The position numbers and the translations under genes were made by a program. The notes beneath the pieces were generated by a model. It was not told where the DNA came from. It did no database searches and saw nothing but the letters and a program-made list of their open reading frames with translations. From NCBI GenBank assembly GCA_037045265.1, contig JBAOHV010000013.1, positions 1 through 64,000 of the forward strand: a DNA stretch of 64,000 nt, read 5' to 3'. Source of the DNA: JBAOHV01 sp037045265 (GTDB lineage: Bacteria > Actinomycetota > Acidimicrobiia > Acidimicrobiales > Microtrichaceae). How positions within the stretch are numbered: position 1 is the first letter of the stretch; every line of letters starts with the position of its first letter. This document shows positions 17,650 through 28,427 of the stretch, piece after piece.

Positions 17650-18021
17650 GTGCAGCTGATCGATGTGGCAGTCGTCCTGGTGGTCGGGTACTTCGCGGTG
17701 ACCGGTCTCACGTTCCTGATCCGGCCCTCTTCGGTGACGTACTACGACCTCAGACCCGAGGGGCCGGCAGGACGGACCGAGGTCCGCTGCTACTACGGCG
17801 CGCTGGCGCTGGGGCTGGGAGCCTTCGTCGCCTACCTGGGCACGCGCGACCTCGGCCGCGAGGCCATCATCGGAGTCCTCATGATCGCGTCGGCGATCCT
17901 CGCCACCCGCGTGGTGGGTGCCACCGTCGACCGAGGTTGGGGCGAGCGATACAACCGCACGGCCGTGCCGGTGGAGGTCGGGTTCGTGGCAGCGCTCGCT
18001 CTGGTGCTCGTACTCAGCTGA
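17650..18021 (+). CDS. Small four-helix membrane protein (DUF4345-like)
   Basis: 123 residues starting MQLIDVAVVLVVGYFAVTGL (GTG 17650). Four hydrophobic segments separated by short loops (RCYYGALALGLGAFVAYLGT, IIGVLMIASAILATRVVGA, VEVGFVAALALVLVLS) resemble DUF4345-type integral membrane proteins of unknown role. Follows the marR gene by 52 bp in the same direction, so it may be its target. Confidence 0.55.
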   Translation: MQLIDVAVVLVVGYFAVTGLTFLIRPSSVTYYDLRPEGPAGRTEVRCYYGALALGLGAFVAYLGTRDLGREAIIGVLMIASAILATRVVGATVDRGWGERYNRTAVPVEVGFVAALALVLVLS

Positions 18022-18033
18022 ACGCGACGTGCC

Positions 18034-18582
18034 TCAGAGAAGGCCGAGCTCGAGTCTGGCGGCGTCGGACATGTGACCCATGGTCCACGGGGGATCGAAG
18101 ACGAGCTCGACCTGGACGTCGTCGACGCCCGGCACGGCCAGGACGGCCCGGCGTGCATCATCGCTGAGCACGTCTCCCATGCCGCACCCCGGGGCAGTCA
18201 TCGTCATGTCGATCTCGATGCGTCTGGTGCCGTCGGGGCCGGGGCGTTCCTCGCAGCGGTAGATCAGGCCGAGCTCGACGATGTCGACAGGGATCTCGGG
18301 GTCGTAGACCTGGCCCAGGGCTTCCATGACGTGGCTCATGTCGAACGGGACCGCAGGGTCGTGGCCGTCGACCGATCCATCGATCTGGATGCCGAGCGCG
18401 TCGGCGTCCTCGCCGGCGATGCGCAGCAGCGAACCGATCTCGGTGCGTACCGTGATGCTCCCGCCGAGTTGCTGGACGACCTCGACCTCTCCGCCCTGTG
18501 ACAGCACGACGGTCTCACCGGCGGGGACCGTCATCGCCTTGCATTCCCGCGTGAGCGTGGTGGGGTTCCAGCCGCGGATCAC
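18034..18582 (-). CDS. sufT: SufT-like Fe-S cluster maturation factor
   Basis: 182 residues. The C-terminal half is a DUF59/MIP18-type domain: YDPEIPVDIVELGLIYRCEE, then MTMTAPGCGMGDVLSDDARR (with the conserved cysteine) and VELVFDPPW. The N-terminal extension (VLSQGGEVEVVQQLGGSITV) marks the long SufT form found at the end of suf operons. It helps transfer or mature clusters on target proteins. Overlaps the sufD stop by 4 bases, the last gene of the operon. Confidence 0.88.
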   Translation of the reverse strand: MIRGWNPTTLTRECKAMTVPAGETVVLSQGGEVEVVQQLGGSITVRTEIGSLLRIAGEDADALGIQIDGSVDGHDPAVPFDMSHVMEALGQVYDPEIPVDIVELGLIYRCEERPGPDGTRRIEIDMTMTAPGCGMGDVLSDDARRAVLAVPGVDDVQVELVFDPPWTMGHMSDAARLELGLL

Positions 18583-19852
18583 TGGCCTTCCACCTCGGTG
18601 CGGGTGTGCAGCCAGTCGGCAAGGCGCTCTCGCAACGACTCCAGCGTGATCGCGTCGATCACCTCGGCGGCGAAGGCCGCGATCAGCATCGCTCTGGCCT
18701 GGTCGGAGGGGATGCCGCGGCTGCGCAGGTAGAAGTAGGCGTCGTCATCGAGCCGTCCGACGGTGGCACCGTGGGCGCAGCGGACGTCGTCGGCGAAGAT
18801 CTCCAACCATGGCCGGGTGTCTGCCTGGGCCGTGGGGGTGAGGACCAGGTTGGGGTTCGACTGGACGGCGTCGGTGCCGACCGTGCCGTGGCGCACGATG
18901 ACATGTCCGCTGAACGAGCCGCGCCCGTGGTCGTCGATGATGCCCTTGTAGCGCTGTCTGCTGGTGCAGTGCGAAGCGGCGTGGTCGACCGTGATGACGT
19001 TGTCATGGCGCTCACGCCCGTCGGTGACGTAGAGCCCTTCCAGCTCGACCGTCGCGCCGTCGCCGGCAAGGCCCACGTCGACCGCGTTGCGCACGATGTC
19101 GCCGCCGGTGACGATGGCGGTCGCGCTGACCGTGGAGCGGGCCGCCTGTTCGATCCCCGTACGACCGACATGGATGGCTCCCGCCGGCTCGTGGATCACC
19201 CTGTGGTAGGTGAGCGAGCTGTCCTGGGAAGCGACGATGCGGGTCGAGGCGTTGGTGAGCGAGCGGCCGCCGGTACCGACGAAGGTCTCGATGACGTGCA
19301 GGCTGGCACCGCTGCCGAGCCGGATGACCGTGCGGGGATGCGAGATCGACATGTCGTCACCGGGTGCAGCCACGTGGACGATGTGAACCGGAGTGTCGAT
19401 GCGTGCTTCGGGCTCGGCGAGGACCGCTGCCACGTCGACACCCGCCGCCCAGTTGAGGGCGTGGAAGCCGTCGACCGGTTCGTCCTGGGGGGCAGGTGCT
19501 CCGGGGGTGCGCCGGGGTCGGAGCGCTTCGGCGTCGCCCAGCCAGAGCCCGTCCTCGGCCGATCCGGTGTCAGACAGAGCAGCGGCGAACACGCCGTTGA
19601 CGAACACCAGCCGCGGGCCGCGGTGATCACCGGCGAGCTCGTCGATGACGCCACGGTCCGCGATGCTGTGCTCTGCCGGCGCCGGCGTGGCCTGCTCTAG
19701 TGCACGCTGGATCTCGGTGAGGGGGGTGTAGCGCCAGGCCTCGGCTCGTGGGTCGGGGAGACCGTGCGAATCGAACCATGCCCGGCCGCGCTCTGCCCTC
19801 GATCCTCCCGTGTCGCTCGGCGCCAAGCGTTCGAGCAACGTCGTGTTGCTGG

Positions 19853-19856
<4 letters not shown>
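18579..19856 (-). CDS. sufD: SUF scaffold subunit SufD
   Basis: 425 residues. Opens with the SufD N-terminal helix region (DPRAEAWRYTPLTEI), then the right-handed beta-helix core shared with SufB (GSGASLHVIETFVGTGGRSL, HDNVITVDHAASHCTSRQRY) and the conserved ending CAHGATVGRLDDDAYFYLRS plus IPSDQARAMLIAAFAAEVID. SufD pairs with SufB and SufC to form the cytoplasmic cluster-assembly scaffold. It overlaps sufC by 4 bases. Gene order here is B-C-D-T, whereas many actinobacteria have B-D-C. Confidence 0.92.
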
Positions 19857-22035
<2,179 letters not shown>

Positions 22036-22058
22036 GTAGCCTCCTGTAGAACGCCACA

Positions 22059-22084
22059 ATTATATCTCTAGTTTCAACTAGAGA
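22059..22084 (-). promoter_or_regulatory. suf promoter with 20-bp perfect palindrome
   Basis: On the minus strand a perfect -10 box TATAAT (22064-22059) lies 24 bp before the sufB ATG. Immediately upstream is TCTCTAGTT-TC-AACTAGAGA (22065-22084), a palindrome with 9-bp perfect arms occupying the spacer between -10 and the expected -35. The -35 itself is poor. This is where an iron-sulfur sensing repressor (Rrf2/IscR- or SufR-type) would sit. No such gene is in the window. Confidence 0.7.
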
Positions 22085-22091
22085 AAAACGG

Positions 22092-23483
22092 TCAATTCTG
22101 ACCTTGGTCGTAGGTCCAGTCGGGTCGCTTGAGCCAGAAGGATTCGTCGTACCAGGCCCGACCGTCGGCCAGATCAACAAGTTTGGCAAGAGGGCGACGT
22201 TCGAGTCGAGGGCAACCCTGAACTTCGATGTGCTCGGCGAACTCCTCGGGGAAGGCGCGCAGCACGCTGGACACGATCCGCTGCTCCTCGGTCGCCAGGA
22301 AGCAGCGGCTGCCATCTGTGACCCGATCGAGCCAGCCGCTGATCACCGCGATGTCGCGGTCGGTGCCGCTGCCGGACTCGATCGCTTCGAGCCGGGCGGT
22401 GATCTCACCTGATCCGAGCTTGCACGGCGGGCACTGACCGCACGACTCGATCCACAGGAAGCGCGAGAACTTACGCGCTGCGTCGACCATGCAGGCCGTG
22501 TCGTCGAACACGATGAAACCAGCGGATCCCATGCCAGATCCGATCGAGGCGAATCCTTCGTAGCTGACCGCGACGTCGAGGTGCTCCGAGGTGACCACCG
22601 GGTTGGCCACACCCGAGAAGACGGCCTTCACGCGGTGACCGGGCGCAACCCCGCCGCCAACCTCGTCGATCACCCGTCGCAGCGTGGAACCGAGTGCGAC
22701 CTCGGCGACTCCAGGCGACACGACGTCGCCGACGACGGTGGCGAGCACGTTGCCGGGGGACTCGGGGGTTCCCATGGCACGGAACCATTCGGAGCCCCTG
22801 GCGAGGATGTGGGGCACGTTGGACAATGTCTCGACGTTGTTCACCAAGGTCGGGTTCGGCTCGTTCGTCCGTCGGCCCGGGCCGTGTGGACCGGCCTCCC
22901 ACCCCTCCTGTGGCGAGGACGCGAAGAGCCCGTGTTCGTACGGTGGGAACCAGCGTGGCAGCGGCGGCTTGCCCTCGATCACCTCGAGCATCGCCTTCTC
23001 CTCCCCGAACAGGTACTCGTCGGGGCCTGCAACGATGTTCACGGTGCAGTCGGTGCAGATGCCGGCGTTCTGGAACTCCTGAACGGCCAGGGTGAGTGCT
23101 TCGATCTCACGGGTGAACGACGCCTTCACGCAGACGAACGCCTCGGACGCTCCCACAGCGAAGGCCGCGATGATCAACCCTTCGACGAGCTGGTACGGGT
23201 TGGAGCGCAGCAGCGAGCGGTCCTTGAAAGTGCCGGGCTCGCCTTCGGCGCCGTTGCAGACCAGATAGCGGCGCGTCCCCTCCTGTGAAGCGATCCCGGC
23301 CCACTTGCGCCCCGTGGGGAACCCGCCACCGCCTCGACCGCGCAGGCCGGAGTCGCCGATCCGCTCGATGGTGGCCGACGGGCCGATCCGCTGTGCCACC
23401 TGGACGCCCACCCCTCCGGTGGATGCCGCCAGGTACTCATCGATCGAGGTGATCGGTTCGGGGGGAAGCAGGTAGGTCTCCAT
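22092..23483 (-). CDS. NuoF-like NADH-binding flavoprotein (stand-alone)
   Basis: 463 residues from ATG 23483. It has the NADH/FMN glycine-rich loop (GLRGRGGGGFPTGRKWAG), FMN region YLVCNGAEGEPGTFKDRSLL, SLBB segment and the 4Fe-4S site ESCGQCPPCKLGSGE with the fourth Cys in DGSRCFLA. These are the features of the 51-kDa subunit of complex I and of NAD-reducing hydrogenases or formate dehydrogenases. No nuoE/nuoG partner is next to it. It lies downstream of a membrane-protein gene (15 bp) and upstream of suf, both on the same strand. Possibly a diaphorase for an unlinked electron carrier. Confidence 0.8.
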   Translation of the reverse strand: METYLLPPEPITSIDEYLAASTGGVGVQVAQRIGPSATIERIGDSGLRGRGGGGFPTGRKWAGIASQEGTRRYLVCNGAEGEPGTFKDRSLLRSNPYQLVEGLIIAAFAVGASEAFVCVKASFTREIEALTLAVQEFQNAGICTDCTVNIVAGPDEYLFGEEKAMLEVIEGKPPLPRWFPPYEHGLFASSPQEGWEAGPHGPGRRTNEPNPTLVNNVETLSNVPHILARGSEWFRAMGTPESPGNVLATVVGDVVSPGVAEVALGSTLRRVIDEVGGGVAPGHRVKAVFSGVANPVVTSEHLDVAVSYEGFASIGSGMGSAGFIVFDDTACMVDAARKFSRFLWIESCGQCPPCKLGSGEITARLEAIESGSGTDRDIAVISGWLDRVTDGSRCFLATEEQRIVSSVLRAFPEEFAEHIEVQGCPRLERRPLAKLVDLADGRAWYDESFWLKRPDWTYDQGQN

Positions 23484-23497
23484 CTCGATGCTCCGTC

Positions 23498-24751
23498 TCA
23501 ATCCTCTGTGTTCGCTGGTGAGGCTGTGTTCGCTGGTGAGGCTGTGTTCGCCGGGGAAGGTCGGTCCGCTCGACTGGTCCCTATGCGTGCTGCCCGCACG
23601 GCGCCGTCGATCACCCAGATGCCCGCCGCGGCCACCGCCACGAGGTTCCACGACAGCGCCAGCGCGACCCCGGCGGTGTTGGCCGAGAGGAGTCCCGGCC
23701 ACGACCGGGTGGTGGCGAACCCGTCACCGAGCAGTTCGTGCCCACCTCCGCGCAACATGGGCAGGAGGTATGCGAGCGAGCCCCACATGATCTGGCCGTA
23801 GCCGGCCACGACCAGCACGACGACCCACCGATCGGCGAACGGCGGCTTCCCCGAGCCCACCTGCCACGCTGTCACGACGGTAGCGGCGATCCACCACGCG
23901 CAGCCGGTCCAAAGTGCGATCAGACGCGGCCCGGCCCAGTCGAACTGGCGTCGTGTGAGCGTCGGCATCCACGCGAGCGTCACGGCGATCCCGAGCGAGT
24001 AGCCGGCGAAGCCGATTGCTGCTGTGCTGCTTGCATCAACTGCCAGGGTGCCGACAGCGAGTGCCACCATCGCGGTCTGCCAGGCGAGGGTGAGCCGCAG
24101 TCGGGTGTCGGTTGCGCGTCGGTTCATCTTGGAACGTCCGACGGTCGACGCGAAGTACGCCAGAGTGCCGCCGATGGTCAACCCGACGAGGCCGAGCACG
24201 TTGGCGGTCGCATGGGCGCTGCGCAGCGGCACCGAGACGTGCGACAGAGCCATCGTGAGCCCGAGCGCCGAACCGACCAGTCCGGCACCGATTGCGGCGA
24301 GGTACGAGGCCACTGCCGTGTCGAACCTGCGCTTCGGTCCCTTGCGGATCGTGACTGCCAGCAGCACGGCCAGTGAGACGAGTCCCAGGATGTACAGCGT
24401 CGCGGAGAAGCCGACGACGGCCGCCGGGAGCTCGGCGGAACGGCCGATGGCGATCCCGGCCGCTCCGACGGCGATGCACCACCGCTGGAACGACACCCGA
24501 GAATCAGGTGGAGCGGGCGCGGCGGACCATGTGACGGTGAGCATCAACGACACGGCGCTGATGGCCAGGACCGCCCCGCCGGCGAGGAACAGGTGCAACG
24601 CCAGCCATCGATCGTCGCCGGTGACCGCTGCGACTCCCGCGGCAACCGCACCTGCGGAGATGAAGGCGACCGCGAGCCGCAGCGTCGCACGTGTCTGCGC
24701 GTGGGAACGTGTGACCCTGTCGGCCGCTTCGGGTCTGGCTCGGGGCGTCAT
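23498..24751 (-). CDS. Polytopic membrane protein (NnrS/heme-copper-like), unknown function
   Basis: 417 residues with about 12 hydrophobic helices. Conserved-looking histidines lie in helices (WLALHLFLAGGAVLAISAVS; ALSHVSVPLRSAHATANVLG), reminiscent of NnrS or cytochrome-oxidase subunit-I-like proteins and of membrane domains attached to some actinobacterial nitrite reductases. The tail is a threefold SPANTA repeat encoded by an 18-bp tandem repeat. It sits 15 bp upstream of the NuoF-like gene and may be co-transcribed with it. Name and electron-transfer role are inference. Confidence 0.5.
   Translation of the reverse strand: MTPRARPEAADRVTRSHAQTRATLRLAVAFISAGAVAAGVAAVTGDDRWLALHLFLAGGAVLAISAVSLMLTVTWSAAPAPPDSRVSFQRWCIAVGAAGIAIGRSAELPAAVVGFSATLYILGLVSLAVLLAVTIRKGPKRRFDTAVASYLAAIGAGLVGSALGLTMALSHVSVPLRSAHATANVLGLVGLTIGGTLAYFASTVGRSKMNRRATDTRLRLTLAWQTAMVALAVGTLAVDASSTAAIGFAGYSLGIAVTLAWMPTLTRRQFDWAGPRLIALWTGCAWWIAATVVTAWQVGSGKPPFADRWVVVLVVAGYGQIMWGSLAYLLPMLRGGGHELLGDGFATTRSWPGLLSANTAGVALALSWNLVAVAAAGIWVIDGAVRAARIGTSRADRPSPANTASPANTASPANTED
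23507..23560. repeat. 18-bp tandem repeat, three copies, in-frame
   Basis: Unit tgtgttcgctggtgaggc: copy 1 at 23507-23524, copy 2 at 23525-23542 (identical), copy 3 at 23543-23560 with a few changes. It encodes SPANTA repeats at the C-terminus of the membrane protein on the minus strand. Contiguous, with no spacers, so a slippage minisatellite. Confidence 0.85.
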
Positions 24752-24776
24752 GTCGGCCTCCTGTGACGCCGGCTCG

Positions 24777-26003
24777 TCAGGAGTAGGTGACGGGCATCTC
24801 CTTGATGCCGTTGAGCCAGCCCGAGCGCAGACGACGCTGGGGGCCGGCAGGTGCGAGGTCGGGGATGTTGTCGGCGATGGCGTTGAACATCAGGTCGATC
24901 TCGAGCTTCGCCAGGTGTGAGCCCGGGCAGTAGTGGACCCCGCCACCGCCGAAGCCGACGTGCGGATTGGGGTCACGGAAGATGTCGAAGTGGTTCGGCT
25001 CGTCGAAGACCGATTCGTCGTAGTTCGCCGACCCGTAGAGGAGCCCGACACGCTGATCCTTGGTGATCGCCTGGCCACCGACCTCGCAGTCCTCCATCGC
25101 AGTGCGTTGGAACATCTGCACCGGGGTTCCCCAGCGCACGACCTCGTCCGCCATGGTCGTGGGGCGCTCGGCCTTGTATCTCTCCCACTGCTCCGGGTTG
25201 TCGAAGAAGGCCTGCATGCCGTGGCTGATCGCGTTGCGCGTCGTCTCGTTGCCGGCGACAGCCAGCAGGAGCACGAAGAACGCGAACTCCTCCGACGACA
25301 CGACCTCGTCGTCGGCCGCGGCGACCAGCCTGGTGACGATGTCCTGGCGGGGGTTGGCCTTGCGGTCCTCGCCCATCTCGGCGGCGTAGCCGAGGATCTC
25401 GGCCGCGGCCTGTGCCGGATCGATGTCGAAGTCCGGGTCGTCGTAGGCCATCATCTCGTTGGACCAGTCGAAGATCTTGCGGCGGTCCTCCTGGGGGAAG
25501 CCGACGAGCTCCGCTATCGCCTGGAGCGGCAACTCGCAGGCGATGTCGTCGACGAAGTCGCCCGAGCCCTTCTCCCGTGCGTCGAGCACGATCCTCGTCG
25601 CCATCTCCTGGAGCATCCCCTCGATGCGGGCGACACCGCGTGGGGTGAACACGCCGCGCGACACGACTCCGCGGACGCGGGTGTGGCGGGGTTCGTCCAT
25701 GTTGAGCAGCATGCCCTTCTGGATGTGGCGCTCCTGGTAGCCGACGGTCTTGCCGTCGAACTTGACGATGGCCGTGTTCTCCTCGCTCGACCAGCCCGAA
25801 CGGGCACACGAGATCGCCTTCACGTCGGCGTGACGGGAGATCACCCAGAACCCGCCGTCGTCGAAGCTGGACTCCTCGACGGTCTGGGCGTTCCAGAACA
25901 CGGGGGACGAGCGCCGTAGCCAGGCGTACTCCTCGAGAGGGACCCCGCTGGCGTAGATGTCGGGGTTCGTCAGGTCGTAGCCCGCAGGCACCGGAACAGG
26001 CAT
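24777..26003 (-). CDS. CYP125-like cytochrome P450 (steroid C26/27 hydroxylase)
   Basis: 408 residues from ATG 26003, chosen because GGAGGG lies 4-5 bases upstream; ATG 26030 is the alternative. P450 features: I-helix LLLAVAGNETTRNAISHGMQ, K-helix ExxR in ADEVVRWGTPV, heme loop FGGGGVHYCPGSHLAKLE with Cys359. Several stretches match the mycobacterial cholesterol 26-hydroxylase group (CELPLQAIAELVGFPQEDR, DWSNEMMAYDDPD, RLRSGWLNGIKEMPVTY). It would oxidise a sterol or sterol-like side chain using ferredoxin supplied elsewhere. Divergent from DUF3556. Confidence 0.85.
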   Translation of the reverse strand: MPVPVPAGYDLTNPDIYASGVPLEEYAWLRRSSPVFWNAQTVEESSFDDGGFWVISRHADVKAISCARSGWSSEENTAIVKFDGKTVGYQERHIQKGMLLNMDEPRHTRVRGVVSRGVFTPRGVARIEGMLQEMATRIVLDAREKGSGDFVDDIACELPLQAIAELVGFPQEDRRKIFDWSNEMMAYDDPDFDIDPAQAAAEILGYAAEMGEDRKANPRQDIVTRLVAAADDEVVSSEEFAFFVLLLAVAGNETTRNAISHGMQAFFDNPEQWERYKAERPTTMADEVVRWGTPVQMFQRTAMEDCEVGGQAITKDQRVGLLYGSANYDESVFDEPNHFDIFRDPNPHVGFGGGGVHYCPGSHLAKLEIDLMFNAIADNIPDLAPAGPQRRLRSGWLNGIKEMPVTYS

Positions 26004-26186
26004 TGGCCCTCCATCGTCGGTGTTCTCCAACTTGATCTACCAGCTAATAGAAAATATCTCAAGGCTCTCCTTGCTTTCGCGCCGATGGTCCCGGTGGATC
26101 GATTGCCCGTTGGATCGATGGACCATCGCGGAGCGGTAGCTTGTCGGCGGCCGGGGGGTGCCGGCCGGGACGAGCCCGGGGGAGCG
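26004..26186. promoter_or_regulatory. Divergent promoter region of CYP125 and DUF3556
   Basis: 183 bases holding both promoters. The part near 26036-26060 is unusually A+T-rich (ctaatagaaaatatctc) and gives weak -10-like hexamers on the minus strand (TATTAG, TATTTT). I see no clear palindrome of the KstR kind. Confidence 0.35.
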
Positions 26187-27884
26187 ATGGGGTTCCTGCA
26201 ACCGAATCTCCCGGTGGTCGACCACGACACATGGGACCACCAGAGCCGCCAGGAGCGGATGCGTCCGCTGGCCCGTCACTTCGCCGAGCACGGGTTCGGC
26301 TCGCCCGACGTCGTGGTGATCGCCTACCTGCTCAAGATGGTCCTGTTCGTGGGGATCGGGTGGGCGTTCGTGTTGAGCACGCCCGGGATCGACGGCTGGT
26401 TGGATCCGGCGGCGTGGTGGCGTCGCCCCGAGGCGTTCTACAAGTTCGCGCTCTGGACGATGCTGTTCGAGGTGCTCGGCCTGGGTTGCGGCTTCGGGCC
26501 GCTCAACCTGCGCTTCATCCCGCCCATGGGATCGGTGCTCTACTGGCTGCGTCCCGGCACGGTGCGTCTTGCCCCGCTGCGCGGACGTCTGCCCCTGACG
26601 GGGGGCGACATCCGAAGCGTCGTCGACGTGGCTCTCTACGCGGTCCTGCTGGTCTCACTGGTCGTTGCCCTCGTAGGCGCCCTGCCGCGGGGGGAGGTAG
26701 CCGTGGTGGTCGGCCTTCTGCTGCTGATCGGGTTGCGCGACCAGACAGTCTTCCTGGCTGCGCGAAGCGAGGTGTACGGCTCGCTGGCGGTCACCTACCT
26801 GTTCGCCACGACCGACCAGATCACCGCCGCCAAGTTCGTGATGGTCCTCATCTGGTGGGGCGCTGCGGCATCGAAGATCAACAGCCACTTCCCGTTCGTG
26901 ATGGCGGCCATGCAGAGCAACAGCCCTGTCTGGCGGTTCGGCCACATGAAGCGGTGGCTACACCGGGACTTCCCCGACGACCTCCGCCCGAGCGCTCTGT
27001 CCGCGGGGATGGCCCACGGAGCCACACTCGTGGAGTTCGCCGTGCCGGCGGTCCTGCTGTTCAGCGGTGGCGGATGGGTCACGACGACCGCCGGGGTGGT
27101 CATGGTCGTGTTCCACCTGGGGATCATCTCGAGCTTCCCGATGGGCGTACCGCTCGAGTGGAACGTCTTCATGATCTGGGGGGTCGTCTTCCTGTTCCTC
27201 GCCCACCCGGGTCTGGACCTGGTCGCACTGACCCAGCCCGTGCTGCTCACCGTTCTCATGGCGGTGCTGGTCTCGGTGGTTGTGTACGGGAACCTGGTGC
27301 CGGCGAAGGTGTCGTTCCTCGCGTCGATGCGCTACTACGCGGGCAACTGGGCAGCGACGGTGTGGTGCTTCCGTGGGGACGCTCTCGACCGGCTCGACGC
27401 CAACGTCGTCAAGGCGACGGTGCTTCCGCACCAGCAGCTCGAGAAGGTCTACGGCAGCGCCCGGGAGGCGTCGGTGCCGTTGTTCATGGGCTACGTGTTC
27501 CGCGGGTTTCACACCCACGGACGTGCGCTCTGGGCGTTGGTGCCCCGGGCATGCGGACCGGACCACGAGGACTTTTTGGTTCTCGACGGCGAACTTGTCG
27601 CCGGAGCTGTGCTGGGCTGGAACTTCGGCGATGGGCACCTCCACGACGAACAGCTCATCGACGCGCTGCAGCGGCGCTGCGAGTTCCGGCCGGGAGACGT
27701 ACGGATCGTCTTCCTCGAATCGGAACCGTTCGGGCGCGGAACCCAGCAGTACCGGCTGATCGACGCAGCGACCGGACTGTTGGAGTCGGGTCATGTCGAG
27801 GTGGCCGACATGATCGTGCGTCAGCCGACCGACATCGACCTGCCTGTGCACCCGCACACTTCGCCGGGATCAGGCAGCAGATGA
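26187..27884 (+). CDS. DUF3556 transmembrane protein
   Basis: 565 residues, ATG 26187 after GGGGGAG. N-terminal motif MGFLQPNLPVVDHDTWDHQS, then about eight membrane helices (VVIAYLLKMVLFVGIGWAFV, YKFALWTMLFEVLGLGCGFG, FVMVLIWWGAAASKINSHFP), and a soluble C-terminal region with GYVFRGFHTHGRALW. This matches the DUF3556 family of mycobacteria and relatives, which lacks an established function and is frequently found near lipid or steroid genes. Divergent arrangement with a CYP125-like gene fits that pattern. Confidence 0.8.
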   Translation: MGFLQPNLPVVDHDTWDHQSRQERMRPLARHFAEHGFGSPDVVVIAYLLKMVLFVGIGWAFVLSTPGIDGWLDPAAWWRRPEAFYKFALWTMLFEVLGLGCGFGPLNLRFIPPMGSVLYWLRPGTVRLAPLRGRLPLTGGDIRSVVDVALYAVLLVSLVVALVGALPRGEVAVVVGLLLLIGLRDQTVFLAARSEVYGSLAVTYLFATTDQITAAKFVMVLIWWGAAASKINSHFPFVMAAMQSNSPVWRFGHMKRWLHRDFPDDLRPSALSAGMAHGATLVEFAVPAVLLFSGGGWVTTTAGVVMVVFHLGIISSFPMGVPLEWNVFMIWGVVFLFLAHPGLDLVALTQPVLLTVLMAVLVSVVVYGNLVPAKVSFLASMRYYAGNWAATVWCFRGDALDRLDANVVKATVLPHQQLEKVYGSAREASVPLFMGYVFRGFHTHGRALWALVPRACGPDHEDFLVLDGELVAGAVLGWNFGDGHLHDEQLIDALQRRCEFRPGDVRIVFLESEPFGRGTQQYRLIDAATGLLESGHVEVADMIVRQPTDIDLPVHPHTSPGSGSR

Positions 27885-27935
27885 ACGGCCGAAACGGCCG
27901 TTGAGGGGGGTGTCTCGCGGCGCGAGAGTGGACAC

Positions 27936-28361
27936 ATGGCACGAGCGAGACTGACCGACGACGTCAGACGGGCACTCACAGACGGTCATCTGGGTCACCT
28001 GGGCACCGTCAACGCCGACGGCAGCCCGCAGGCGAGCGTGGTCTGGGTCGGCCTGGACGGCGACGACATCGTCGTCGGGCACCTGATGGGCGGCCGCAAG
28101 GTCACCAACATCGCCCGTGACCCGCGGGTGACGCTGACCCTCGAGGCCTCGGGCAGCAATCAGGTCGGCATGCGCAACCACCTGCACGTGACCGGCACCG
28201 CTCGCCTTGTAGAGGGTGGGGCGCCCGAGCTGCTGCAACGACTGGCCGAGGTGTATGTGGGCCCGGGCGTGAAGTTCCCCCCGTTCGATGACCCGCCTGC
28301 CGGGCACGTCATCCACATCACACCTGAGCGCATCGGTGGGGTCGGGCCCTGGGGAGGGTGA
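27936..28361 (+). CDS. PPOX-class F420-dependent oxidoreductase
   Basis: 141 residues of the split-barrel flavin/deazaflavin family: GHLGHLGTVNADGSPQASVV (first strand pair, cofactor site), MGGRKVTNIARDPRVTLTLE, and NHLHVTGTARLVEGG. Members use F420H2 to reduce small substrates or bind heme/biliverdin. ATG 27936. Separated by 66 bp from the uronate operon, so not clearly part of it. Confidence 0.8.
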   Translation: MARARLTDDVRRALTDGHLGHLGTVNADGSPQASVVWVGLDGDDIVVGHLMGGRKVTNIARDPRVTLTLEASGSNQVGMRNHLHVTGTARLVEGGAPELLQRLAEVYVGPGVKFPPFDDPPAGHVIHITPERIGGVGPWGG

Positions 28362-28427
28362 TCGTACAAACGCTTCTTGCGCTCCAGGGGTAGCTTTCGG
28401 CTCGAAGCGACGGGAACCGGGGGCGAC

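Noticed and set aside
23507..23560. Possible CRISPR-like repeat
   Set aside because: 18-bp units are contiguous without spacers, in-frame, and there are no cas genes.
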